From: Monomorium pharaonis | Lineage: Eukaryota; Arthropoda; Insecta; Hymenoptera; Formicidae | DNA length: 64,000 bases | Assembly: GCF_013373865.1 (NCBI RefSeq) | Contig: NC_050469.1 | Span: forward strand, 32,655,822-32,719,821 | Reading direction: 5' to 3' | Shown here: positions 11,531-23,500 of the stretch, one piece after another | Position numbering within the stretch: the first letter of the stretch is position 1 | How the letters are laid out: each line of letters opens with the position of its first letter | Translations under genes and position numbers: made by a program | Notes under the pieces: model-generated | Seen by the model: the letters and a program-made list of their open reading frames with translations, nothing else | Database searches by the model: none | Told to the model about the DNA's origin: nothing

Positions 11531-11683
11531 GTTATTTAAAAATCTTGATTATTGCAATAACACAAAACAAAAAAATTTACGTTTATCTTCTTCCTTCTTC
11601 TATCTTCCCATGAGCTATTATACATTTAGACACTTAGCTTGTACATATGTATATATAATTATCAGATAGATTTTCTGCACTTA

Positions 11684-11823
11684 GGGCCGGGTTTTCCAAC
11701 TTCTTGGTAAACTTATCTACCAGGTGAGTATGTGTCTATCTTCATTTCTTTTCTTAAATAAATAAAGACGAACATATATTTATCTGATAGGTAAGTTTAC
11801 CAAGAAGTTGGAACAACCGACCC
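11684..11823. mobile_element. PIF/Harbinger-type MITE, 140 bp
   Basis: TTA target duplications flank the element (11681-11683, 11824-11826). The inverted ends are GGGCCGGGTTTTCCAACTTC and, read inward, GGGTCGGTTGTTCCAACTTC, continuing to CTTGGTAAACTTA. GGG-starting TIRs with a TTA/TAA duplication are characteristic of PIF/Harbinger. The second copy is at 42332-42472. Confidence 0.85.
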
Positions 11824-12068
11824 TTATATAATTTATATATTTATTTTATTTACAAATATAAACATAAAAATGGTATAATTAAATATTATTTAAAATTGAT
11901 CTTATTTGCCTTGCTTTGATTGTAAATGAAAACATTTTGCTACATTTTCAATATATAAAAGTTATACGCAAATTTAAAAATTAATACAAAACAAACAACG
12001 ATTTTAACTGAGTTCTATAGTTACATGCAAAAGTAATTATAAGTATAAATGCAAAAAAAAAAAATAAA

Positions 12069-12145
12069 CATTCAAACACGCGACGACGCGTGATACTTGC
12101 GTTACCGGCCCGCTACCTATTACGCTCTCAGCTACGTCTACCAGA
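12069..12145 (-). repeat. tRNA-derived (Pol III-like) sequence, right arm
   Basis: On the minus strand an A-box-like TAGCTGAGAGCGTAATAGG (complement of 12116-12134) precedes a B-box-like GTGTTTGAATG (complement of 12069-12079), then a long T tract. The A box and the GGGCCGGTAACGCAAG stretch resemble a tRNA more closely than the left-arm partner does. No full cloverleaf was confirmed by eye. Confidence 0.5.
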
Positions 12146-12400
12146 TTGCAAGTGATGTTTACGAATTGATACATAAGGAATGATGCAAAAAGGTGACTGC
12201 GACCGTGCACGGCCGGCTCACCATTTATTCTGTTTTCTTATCATTCTTTCTGTTGTCATCTAGGATAAAATTCAATAAAAAATAAATTATTATATATTTA
12301 ACAATATAATTTTAAAACTACTAAAAATATTGGAAATTATAATATTTATTCTAATATAAACAAGTATATAAAATTTTGTAACTATATTTATATAAAAAGA

Positions 12401-12759
12401 TATTTCTTAAATAATAAATATATGACATTACAGCCCAAGTATTTCTTAAAAATTACAAGCATTGCATGGGCATAAGGAACAAGCACGGGTATGGATAACC
12501 CGCACTGCCGGAATCTAAGTCGATACCTTCGGCATTAAAAAACTTGAACACAAGACAGATCCTTAATAAGCTTATCAACGTTACAAATTATTTGCGTACA
12601 ACCGGGTTTAATCCTTTAAGTGCCAATTTTTTTTAAGATTTTTTATTAATGAAAAAATATAAGCTATAAATAATAAATCAAATAGTATTCTTATTGGACA
12701 TTTAAAAATTATTTTATTTTGTCCCTCCGTATTTTAAACGTAATTACTTATTTTAAAAT
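12401..12759. other. Core segment before right array
   Basis: AT-rich with one GC-richer patch (about 12455-12530, CACGGGTATGGATAACCCG, containing a small CGGGTTATCC palindrome). No gene seen. Confidence 0.5.
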
Positions 12760-15700
12760 TTCAACACTTTGTAGGGGTGTGTTCCGAGGGACGGATTTCG
12801 TTCGCAATTTTTTATTCGCATTTTCAGAAGCTCCTGAACGAATAACGTTAATAAAATTTTGGGTCCTCGTAATAGAATAAGATATAAAAATTTTTTAAGA
12901 TTTTAACCCTTTGTAGGGGTGTGTTCCGAGGGACGGATTTTTTTCCCAATTTTTTATTCTCACTTTCAGAAGCTCCTGAACGAATAACGTTAATAAAATT
13001 TTGGGTCCTCGTAATAGAAAAAAATATAAAAATTTTTTAAGATTTCAACCCTCTGTAGGGGTGTGTTCCGAGGGACGGATTTTTTTCCCAATTTTTTATT
13101 CTCACTTTCAGAAGCTCCTGAACGAATAACGTTAATAAAATTTTGGGTCCTCGTAATAGAAAAAAATATAAAATTTTTTAAGATTTCAACCCTCTGTAAG
13201 GGTGTGTTCCGAGGGACGGATTTTTTTTCCCAATTTTTTATTCTCACTTTCAGAAGCTCCTGAACGAATAACGTTAATAAAATTTTGGGTTCTCGGAATA
13301 GAAAAAAATATAAAAATTTTTTAATATTTCAACCCTCTGTAAGGGTGTGTTCCGAGGGACGGATTTTTTTCTTAATTTTTTATTCTTACTTTCAGAAGCT
13401 CCTGAACGAATAACGTTAATAAAATTTTGGGTCCTCGTAATAGAAAAAATATAGAAATTTTTTAATATTTTAACCCTCTGTAGGGGTGTGTTCCGAGGGA
13501 CGGATTTTTTTTCCCAATTTTTATTCTCACTTCAGAAGCTCCTGAACGAATAACGTTAATAAAATTTTGGGTCCTCGTAATAGAAAAAATATAAAAATTT
13601 TTTAAGATTTCAACCCTCTGTAGGGGTGTGTTCCGAGGGACGGATTTTTTTCCAATTTTTTATTCTCACTTTCAGAAGCTCCTGAACGAATAAACGTTAA
13701 TAAAATTTTGGGTCCTCGGAATAGAAAAAAATATAAAATTTTTTAATATTTTCAACCCTTTGTAAGGGTGTGTTCCGAGGGACGGATTTTTTTCTTAATT
13801 TTTTATTCTTACTTTCAGAAGCTCCTGAACGAATAACGTTAATAAAATTTTGGGTCCTCGTAATAGAAAAAAAATATAAAATTTTTTAAGATTTCAACCC
13901 TCTGTAGGGGTGTGTTCCGAGGGACGGATTTTTTTTCCCAATTTTTTATTCTCACTTTCAGAAGCTCCTGAACGAATAACGTTAATAAAATTTTGGGTCC
14001 TCGTAATAGAAAAAAATATAAAAATTTTTTAAGATTTCAACCCTCTGTAAGGGTGTGTTCCGAGGGACGGATTTTTTTCCCAATTTTTATTCTCACTTTC
14101 AGAAGCTCCTGAACGAATAACGTTAATAAAATTTTGGGTCCTCGTAATAGAAAAAAATATAAAAATTTTTAAGATTTCAACCCTCTGTAAGGGTGTGTTC
14201 CGAGGGACGGATTTTTTTCCCAATTTTTTATTCTCACTTTCAGAAGCTCCTGAACGAATAACGTTAATAAAATTTTGGGTTCTCGGAATAGAAAAAAATA
14301 TAAAAATTTTTTAATATTTCAACCCTCTGTAAGGGTGTGTTCCGAGGGACGGATTTTTTTTCTTAATTTTTTATTCTTACTTTCAGAAGCTCCTGAACGA
14401 ATAACGTTAATAAAATTTTGGGTCCTCGTAATAGAAAAAATATAGAAATTTTTTAATATTTTAACCCTCTGTAGGGGTGTGTTCCGAGGGACGGATTTTT
14501 TCCTAATTTTTTATTCTCACTTTCAGAAGCTCCTGAACGAATAACGTTAATAAATTTTGGGTCCTCGTAATAGAAAAAAATATAAAAATTTTTTAATATT
14601 TCAACCCTCTGTAGGGGTGTGTTCCGAGGGACGGATTTTTTTCCCAATTTTTATTCTCACTTTCAGAAGCTCCTGAACGAATAACGTTAATAAAATTTTG
14701 GGTCCTCGTAATAGAAAAAAATATAAAAATTTTTTAAGATTTCAACCCTCTGTAGGGGTGTGTTCGAGGGACGGATTTTTTTCCCAATTTTTCTATTCTC
14801 ACTTTCAGAAGCTCCTGAAACGAATAACGTTAATAAAATTTGGGTCCTCGTAATAGAAAAAATATAAAAATTTTTTAATATTTCAACCCTCTGTAGTGGT
14901 GTGTTCCGAGGGACGGATTTTTTTCCCAATTTTTTATTCTCACTTTCAGAAGCTCCTGAACGAATACCGTTAATAAAATTTTGGGTCCTCGTAATAGAAA
15001 AAAATATAAAATTTTTTAAGATTTCAACCCTCTGTAGGGGTGTGTTCCGAGGGACGGATTTTTTTCCCAATTTTTTATTCTCACTTTCAGAAGCTCCTGA
15101 ACGAATAACGTTAATAAAATTTTGGGTCCTCGGAATAGAAAAAAATATAAAAATTTTTTAATATTTCAACCCTTGGTAAGGGTTGTGTTCCGAGGGACGG
15201 ATTTTTTTTCTTAATTTTTTATTCTTACTTTCAGAAGCTCCTGAACGAATAACGTTAATAAAATTTTGGGTCCTCGTAATAGAAAAAAATATAGAAATTT
15301 TTTACTATTTTAACCCTCTGTAGGGGTGTGTTCCGAGGGACGGATTTTTTTTCCTAATTTTTATTCTCACTTTCAGAAGCTCCTGAACGAATAACGTTAA
15401 TAAAATTTTGGGGTCCTCGTAATAGAAAAAAATATAAAAATTTTTTAATATTTCAACCCTCTGTAGGGGTGTGTTCCGAGGGACGGATTTTTTTTCCCAA
15501 TTTTTTATTCTCACTTTCAGAAGCTCCTGAACGAATAACGTTAATAAAATTTTGGGTCCTCGTAATAGAAAAAAATATAAAAATTTTTTAAGATTTCAAC
15601 CCTCTGTAGGGGTGTGTTCCGAGGGACGGATTTTTTTTCCCAATTTTTTATTCTCACTTTCAGAAGCTCCTGAACGAATAACGTTAATAAAATTTTGGGT

Positions 15701-17290
15701 CCTCGTAATAGAAAAAAATATAAAAATTTTTTAATATTTCAACCCTCTGTAGGGGTGTGTTCCGAGGGACGGATTTTTTTCCCAATTTTTTATTCTCACT
15801 TTCAGAAGCTCCTGAACGAATACGTTAATAAATTTTGGGTCCTCGTAATAGAAAAAAATAAAATTTTTTAATATTTCAACCCTCTGTAGTGGTGTGTTCC
15901 GAGGGACGGATTTTTTTCCCAATTTTTTATTCTCACTTTCAGAAGCTCCTGAACGAATAACGTTAATAAAATTTTGGGTCCTCGTAATAGAAAAAATATA
16001 AAATTTTTTTAAGATTTCAACCCTCTGTAGGGGTGTGTTCCGAGGGACGGATTTTTTTTTTCCCAATTTTTTATTCTCACTTTCAGAAGCTCCTGAACGA
16101 ATAACGTTAATAAAATTTTGGGTCCTCGGAATAGAAAAAAATATAAAATTTTTTAATATTTCAACCCTTTGTAAGGGTGTGTTCCGAGGGACGGATTTTT
16201 TTCTTAATTTTTTATTCTTACTTTCAGAAGCTCCTGAACGAATAACGTAATAAAATTTTGGGTCCTCGTAATAGAAAAAATATAGAAATTTTTTAATATT
16301 TTAACCCTCTGTAGGGGTGTGTTCCGAGGGACGGATTTTTTTCCTAATTTTTTATTCTCACTTTCAGAAGCTCCTGAACGAATAACGTTAATAAAATTTT
16401 GGGTCCTCGTAATAGAAAAAATATAAAAATTTTTTAATATTTCAACCCTCTGTAGGGGTGTGTTCCGAGGGACGGATTTTTTTCCCAATTTTTTATTCTC
16501 ACTTTCAGAAGCTCCTGAACGAATAACGTTAATAAAATTTTGGGTCCTCGTAATAGAAAAAATATAAAAATTTTTAAGATTTCAACCCTCTGTAGGGGTG
16601 TGTTCCGAGGGACGGATTTTTTTCCCAATTTTTATTCTCACTTTCAGAAGCTCCTGAACGAATAACGTTAATAAAATTTTGGGTCCTCGTAATAGAAAAA
16701 AATATAAAAATTTTTTAATATTTCAACCCTCTGTAGGGGTGTGTTTCCGAGGGACGGATTTTTTTCCCAATTTTTTATTCTCACTTTCAGAAGCTCCTGA
16801 ACGAATAACGTTAATAAAATTTTGGGTCCTCGTAATAGAAAAAAATATAAAAATTTTTTAAGATTTCAACCCTCTGTAGGGGTGTGTTCCGAGGGACGGA
16901 TTTTTTTCTTAATTTTTTATTCTTACTTTCAGAAGCTCCTGAACGAATAACGTTAATAAAATTTTGGGTCCTCGTAATAGAAAAAAATATAAAAATTTTT
17001 TAAGATTTCAACCCTCTGTAAGGGTGTGTTCCGAGGGACGGATTTTTTTTCCCAATTTTTATTCTCACTTTCAGAGCTCCTGAACGAATAACGTTAATAA
17101 AATTTTGGGTCCTCGTAATAGAAAAGATATATAAATTTTTTAATGTTTTAACCCTCTGTAGGGGTGTGTCCGAGGGATGGATTTTATCGCAATTTTTTAT
17201 TTTCATTTTTTAATGCTCCTGAACGAATAACGCTCCTAATATTTTGGGTCCTCGGAATAAAAGGATTGAGAAATTTTTTAAGGTTTTAAT
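12760..17290 (-). repeat. 142-bp satellite array, right arm, copy 1
   Basis: About 32 units of the left-arm satellite in reverse orientation (GTAGGGGTGTGTTCCGAGGG marks each unit). From about 12990 onward many single-base gains and losses in A/T runs appear, unlike the clean left array; this looks like poorly polished long-read sequence. A GTAGTGG variant recurs at 14893 and 15887, 994 bp (seven units) apart. The outermost unit (about 17140-17290) is the diverged terminal unit. Confidence 0.95.
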
Positions 17291-18892
17291 TTTATCTAGG
17301 GGTGAGTTTTGAGGGTTGAAACATTGTTAACATTTATTTTTTAATGTTTTTACCTAATTTTATCACCAACTATGCAAGAAAAATTTATCTATTATAAATT
17401 ACTTTAATTTTTTTTTTTTAATTGAAATCGTTGCATTCCAACGATGCAAACTTCAGTATCATTAAAAACAAATCACTGCGTTTACAATTATTATATATAA
17501 TGAGCAAACATTATTATTCGCAAGTTATTTTCTAGCTGTGATTATGATAATGTATTAGCCGAAATAAAAAAATGTAAATGTTCTTACTGACGCAAAATGG
17601 AAAGATTGACATTTCGACATGTAAAAATTTAAACGGTGAGAGAGAATAAAAAACTTCCTCCGATAAAGAATTTCCTCCGATAAAGCATCGCAGAGATACT
17701 GACGTTCGGCGACTGTGTGGAGGCTATCGGTCATTATTTATCGGAGGATGAGCCTGTCGCCCTAAGGCGAAATTAAAATCAGAGAGTTGCCGATAAGACG
17801 AAGACGATGGAACGTGAAGCGAAACGGAGAGGCAAAACGAGGGAGAAAGAGAAAGAGAGAAAGGGAGAGGGGAGGGGGAGACAGAGAAGAGACACACAAG
17901 GGTCGCTCAAGCACATACGATAAGCGCTCTGTGAAAAATACGCGTACGTAGCCACTCGACCACGATTAATTTATCGTCGACAGGCGGTTGCAGGAAAAGG
18001 CCGTAACGGATACGACTCTTATGAACATTGTATTCACATTGCGTTAGTCATACTTGCGCAAGCATTCGGCGACACTTTTACTCGAGAATTTTCACCGGAA
18101 GCCACAAAGGAAATCGGAAAATGATTGATGAGTATCACCAGACAGATAGCAGCTCTGCATTTATATTAGGCATTTTTCTTTTCTTTTTTACTAGTATATT
18201 AATCATATAGTATACAGAGTCTTTCTATTGTGTTTTTTTTTCTTACATATTAATTTCTCGCAAGATAAAACTTGAATTTATTTCCTTTTTATAATTCGAA
18301 GGTTCTTCTGTTAGAGAATATATACTTTTTCTCTTACCAGGAGAATATTCTGCTTATTATATCATACATATACATATCTGTCTCTATTCGTGCACGCATC
18401 CATCTATTTCTATAATTTCTCAGAAGATTAAACTCAAATTTCTCCTGCCTAGTTATGCACGATCAAGCGAAACGCAGCGGGACTTTCGCCGAGTGATCCT
18501 TCAAACGATATATTTCTATTAACGTATCCCGCATGTCGTTCGAGTCTTCCGCGAGCTGAAACATGAAATGTCACTTACTCGGAACACATCGCTCGGCATG
18601 TATAGGTAGGCATCTCGACCGATCGAAATAGACTTTAGTCCGCGACAGAATGGAAAGTTTATTATCACAAGTTTATTTCAAGAATCAAGGATCTATTATT
18701 ATATACATTTCTTTTAATTGTATATTTTACAAATTAAAAGCTAACAAATACTCTTACCATTCTAAATATTGTAATAAGATATTGATAAATTGACTTATCT
18801 TAAGCACTATATTTTTGGAATTGTAAAGTAAATCGAGCTTTTTCCTCAAATATTTAAATGCAATTATAGTTGATATATGGTTAATGCTAAAC

Positions 18893-18914
18893 TTTCTCTC
18901 TCTCTCTCTCTCTC
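18893..18914. repeat. (CT)n microsatellite
   Basis: About 11 CT units followed by CACTCACATAACAC. Confidence 0.85.
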
Positions 18915-19990
18915 ACTCACATAACACATCTATGGATGAAAAAGACAGCAATTATAAATTATCCAACGCGTCCGACCGGTGCGATTTAAAGTCGCTCGGA
19001 GAGAAAGGGTTGTCCCGACAAAAGGAGACGGATGACGGAAACGTTAACAAGGGTGCTTCTCTTCGATGTCACCGATTCGTCTCCTTGACGTTGCATTTGC
19101 GAAAGGGGATTGCGGAGTGCAGACGACCCTTTGTGCGTTTTGCCGTATCGTACCTTTATTTTTATTAAGCCCGAATAATTGACGCGAAATCTGAGATTGC
19201 CGCCGGCGCTTTATTCCATGAACCTTTTCAAATTCATTGACCTGTTCGAAACCATATGCCAAATTAAAATAATGATGCGTCTATTTTCGTCTAATATAAC
19301 ATTAAATATGGATTTGAATCTTTGCAATGTATTAGGTATGTCACATAATTTGAAAATTTTTTGTAAAAGAAACAAGTTTATTGTAACATGCACGTATTTG
19401 GAAATTTAAGACGAATATGTGTTTAGTATTTCTGTTGGCCCACATTGCTATTCTTCATAATTGTATAGTATTATCTATATATAAATTATATGTTGCGTCT
19501 ACCTAATTTGAAACCCAACACCGAACGCGTGGCGATCAAAATTTAATTTTCGCAAATATGCGGCAATATGTGTATAGTAAAACAGAACGGGGGAGGGGGA
19601 CGGATAAAGGGGACAGAAACATTGTAGCACGGCGTATATAGCCAGCGTTGGCGCGTGAGAGGCGGGGATGATTTTAATTAATATATACTTAATTAAGTCT
19701 CTCCCCGTCGAAGGTATTGTCGTTGCGCCACGGGGTCGTTATCTATGCCATGCAGTGCGCGGGTGATTTACTAATAGAAACTGCACGGGAATAGTTCGTC
19801 TAGTTAAGCCCCTTCGAATACACATCGGTTTATTGTACGCTCGGGCGATGCGGCGTTGCGAAACACATCCGACGCCCGCTATATACATATACGCAGCCTC
19901 TATTAAAGCCCCGCCAATGTACTTTGCCGGCGCACGCGTTCGAGCGAGACTGCGCTGATGTATCGATAATGCAAAGTCGCGATGAGAGAG

Positions 19991-20106
<116 letters not shown>

Positions 20107-20560
20107 TAATCTAATATCTTGATACGAAAACAATCGATGTCACAATGTTACTCGAAAGTACATGAAAATGAGCGTCAACGATATGATATTTATCTTTTCA
20201 TCTTCAACTCCTAAAGCGAATTGACTTTATAGACTTTTATATGTTTTATTTTCATTAATGCTAAATATAATTATGGATTGATTGTTTAATTAAAAACATA
20301 TAATTAATTTATTATATAAAAGAAATAAAAATAGTTAGAAATGTCACCCAATGAAATAGTATTTTATCCTACGGTAAAGATAACTACTGTATCACATTTT
20401 ACCATGCAAATTTAATAGAAATTAAGAGTTTAGTGTAATATATAGAAGTCTGTAGACTGTAGATGATTTTGACTTGAAATTCTGAGAAGAGTTATCATAA
20501 AGTGTCGTAACATCTCTTAGTTTTACGTAGTTATTCTTGTTTTGTAATTAAATTTTAAAA

Positions 20561-23500
20561 TAATGCTTGAAACAGTTTCGGGTGACGCAAGAATAATTCC
20601 ACTAACGCCACAATTTTTATTTTTAATGGGAACAAAGACATGGAGTATTATTGCCGAAAATCCCTTATCTCTGAAATCTTATGTAACCGCCAGAGATAGA
20701 TTCGCACGAATTTGTATCATTGTCGTTTGCACATATTTTGCAGTAGTACATTAACTGTGTTTTATTACACCTGCAATTCAAGATGGTGGTCCCGAAAGTT
20801 TCCGTTCGATACGCCGACCACCTCATGAATATATTCACAAGCCCGGCACAAGAATACGAGACAAAGATGTTAACTGGTGACTCGGGAAACGCTTTCCTCC
20901 TTTAAAGATCGTCTTGTTAGCGCGACGGCGCGCAATGCCACGATGCTCATCGAAATCCCTTACCGCTCGACTTTAATGTCTTCAGTAACCAACCGTAAAA
21001 AGTGTGCATGTGCGTTCATGTGCATACATCTCTTACGAGATTGTACTTTAATTTTATTTAAAAAAATTAGTTCTTGATACCAACTCTAAAGCAAGCTCTA
21101 AAAAGCTATTATCTTAATAATTTTCTCATTTGACACAGTCTTGAAGTGTGATAAATTATTTATGTATTTGTTTTAGTATAAAGAAGTAATGATTATATGA
21201 TTATTTTAAATTTTGAATTGTGTAACGCTGGAGCTGCTGATTAAATTTTAATAAGTTTGTGAGATTATTTTACGAATATAAAAATTAGATAAAAACACAG
21301 TCATAGAATTTTGACAAAATTCAGGGGTAATAGGTGCTGAGAATTCCTTTAACTGCAAAAAATTTGAATATTCTCCACTTCCCCTTTTTTTATTGGCGTC
21401 GCATAACTTCCACTAAAAAAGGAGGAAAATAAAAAAGATCGTCGGCCGAGTTACAACCGTAGACGACAGTCCGAGTGGAATTTTAACGCATTATTTTGCA
21501 TCGCAAATGCGACCGCCGTCAGAATTTTCGCAAATTTGGCGGCGTGACGTCGCGCACAAACTGCATAGGCGAGATCATGAATGCAGTCGTCGGTGGCGAC
21601 GTAAACAACCTACAAGAGCACTGATTTTTAATTGTCCCATTATCGTAAACGATCGATAGGTGTTAATTAACCATAATTCTGTCAATCTATTCCCCGCTGC
21701 TCGTTCGCATTTTATACGAGAGAGCGAGAGGGAAAGAGAAAGACACTCCCGGTGGTCCAACCCGGGCTTGATTTATTTCCAACTGCATCGTTCATTTCCG
21801 ACACTATCTTCATTTAAAGTCAAACTCGTTTGTCCCTTGCTTTCTCATCATCCTTAACATTTTTTCCGTATCGTAAGGCTGTTTCTTACTTGTCCGCGAC
21901 AAGTTTCTATCGATAATAGAAATCTTTCCCAATCTTCGAACATTGAAAAGTGTTGAATATTAAATATGGAAACTTAGAAAGAGATGAGTAATAATTGACG
22001 ACAGTTTTTTTTTTGTAAAAATGTTTCAGCAATTAAAATATTTTTTGTAGAAACTTAAACTTTAAGAAAATTATCGAATAAAAATTATTAGACATGAAAT
22101 AGATCAAAATAATGTTTTGTTAAACGTTTGTGAAAAAAAAACTATGCTGATTGAATAAGATATCACAGAAGTAATACGGTTTTGCTGAAGTAGGTATTTA
22201 AAAATTTCATTAAATACAGATCTGAAAACTTTGTTGTATTATTAAAATAATTTTATATGGCACTCAAAGAGAAAGAGTAGTTGCTCAAAAACTTTATCGT
22301 GCTCGAGTTTAACGTAATTATTTTGATGACGCAACAAAATTAGATCTGTATCTAGCCAAATTTTTAGAAGCTTCAGTAAAACCGTGTTTTTTTGCATATG
22401 TTTCGATAGTAAAATTGCTAGTTAGCACTTTTTAAAAAGAATTTAAAGCTGCTTTCTTTCGAAACGATGAAAAAAATTATTTGTTCAGCTTTGAATAGAG
22501 AGACATTCAGTTGCACCTGCAAACACAAAGCGATTGTATCTTTGCGATTGAGACAGGGATAATTTGGATTTATATAATATTTCTAATTTAGTCCTGTTTT
22601 TTTTTTGGTGACATCACAATTAGAGATATTTTGATACCCACGTTTGTTACATAAACTAATAATCCAAGTTATGTTTTTAAAAACTTTTTTGACAAGAATT
22701 TATGTAATAAAGATATTACAATATTATTAGAAATTTACTACAAATAATTTTTTTGCATACTAATTTTTGTTAATTTTTAAGAAAATCGAATCTAATTCGA
22801 TGCTATCGTTATTAAATTAATATCAAAATATATAAATATTTTTCAAAATCAAAATAATCAATTATATTTACGTATTTTTACATTATATACATTTTTGTAC
22901 AAATTTATTGCGTAATTAAACAAGAATTTATCAATTTTTGTAAGATAAATACATAAGACGAATACATTAAAGCAAACAAATTGAAAGTACGAAATTTATA
23001 ATCACGCTTTCGCCAGTTCATAGCTCGTAACTCTGAAAATATCGCATAAATCTGAAAATCCTACATTCATGTCTGACAATTTAGTGAAATCTTTTCAGAA
23101 GTACTAATTTTAAATAGGACCTATTAATCAGAGATATTAGTTAAAATTTAGTATATAAAATCTCGAAGTCTTGAGTAAGTAAGTAAAACCTCACTTATTT
23201 AAAAGCTTAATATGATAAATTTGAAAGCTAAATTCACGCTAGCAAACTCACAAAATTCTAATAACTAACAATTTATCACAAAACTTCAATTTTTGGCATA
23301 TCTTGAATGTAGTGGAATTTTGAAAGGCCGACGATAGAATTTACTTGTCTTCGCCGAAGTATATACGCCTCGAGAAAGCATTACTCGACTCTCTTTCACA
23401 CTGATATTTCTTTCTCGAACGTCGTTCTCAAGAATAGACGATAAATTTTATCGGTCCCGTTGTCAGTCTCAAAACGGTGCACGACCACTTCACGCTCGCA

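Larger units (their letters stand above)
10220..12400. mobile_element. Nested foldback with tRNA-like boxes in its arms
   Basis: The left arm (about 10220-11070) and the reverse complement of the right arm (about 11540-12400) align over most of their length with moderate divergence. Shared landmarks are CAATATTTTTAGTA, ATTAAATATATAA, AGAATAAAT, GTGCACGG(T)..GCAGTCA, TTGCATTT, ACATGTAACTATA, TTTACAATCAAAG and ATTGCAATAA. Each arm has a tRNA-like sequence pointing to the centre. Later MITEs sit inside (11094-11318, 11319-11530, 11684-11823). The outer ends are not sharply defined, so the boundaries are approximate. The second copy is at about 40866-43060. Confidence 0.65.
3330..17462. mobile_element. 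Giant satellite-armed foldback transposon, copy 1
   Basis: A 14.1-kb inverted-repeat element. The left end ATGATACTGAAGTTTGCATC (3330) is mirrored at the right end, finishing CTTCAGTATCAT (17462). The first ~150 bp of each end are complementary, including a small hairpin (ATCGTTG...CAACGAT at 3347-3365 and 17427-17445). Inward, each end becomes an array of a 142-bp satellite in opposite orientation, surrounding a ~4.2-kb core. No transposase frame is present, so it is non-autonomous. The architecture recalls Drosophila Foldback and Galileo elements, whose inverted repeats contain tandem arrays. Superfamily is not assigned; the 8-bp TSD seen at copy 2 fits hAT, P or a few others. Copy 1 has no right-hand AAGTTTTA (the flank is TAAAAACA). 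Confidence 0.8.

Noticed and set aside
12990..17206. Open frames of 60-127 codons encoding GKKSVPRNTPLQRVEILKNF-type or FRGTDFFPNFLFSLSEAPER-type peptides, on both strands of the arrays (also 34521-39190 and 45910-46113)
   Set aside because: They are translations of the 142-bp satellite. 142 is not a multiple of three, so frames close after one or two units, and they occur equally on both strands.
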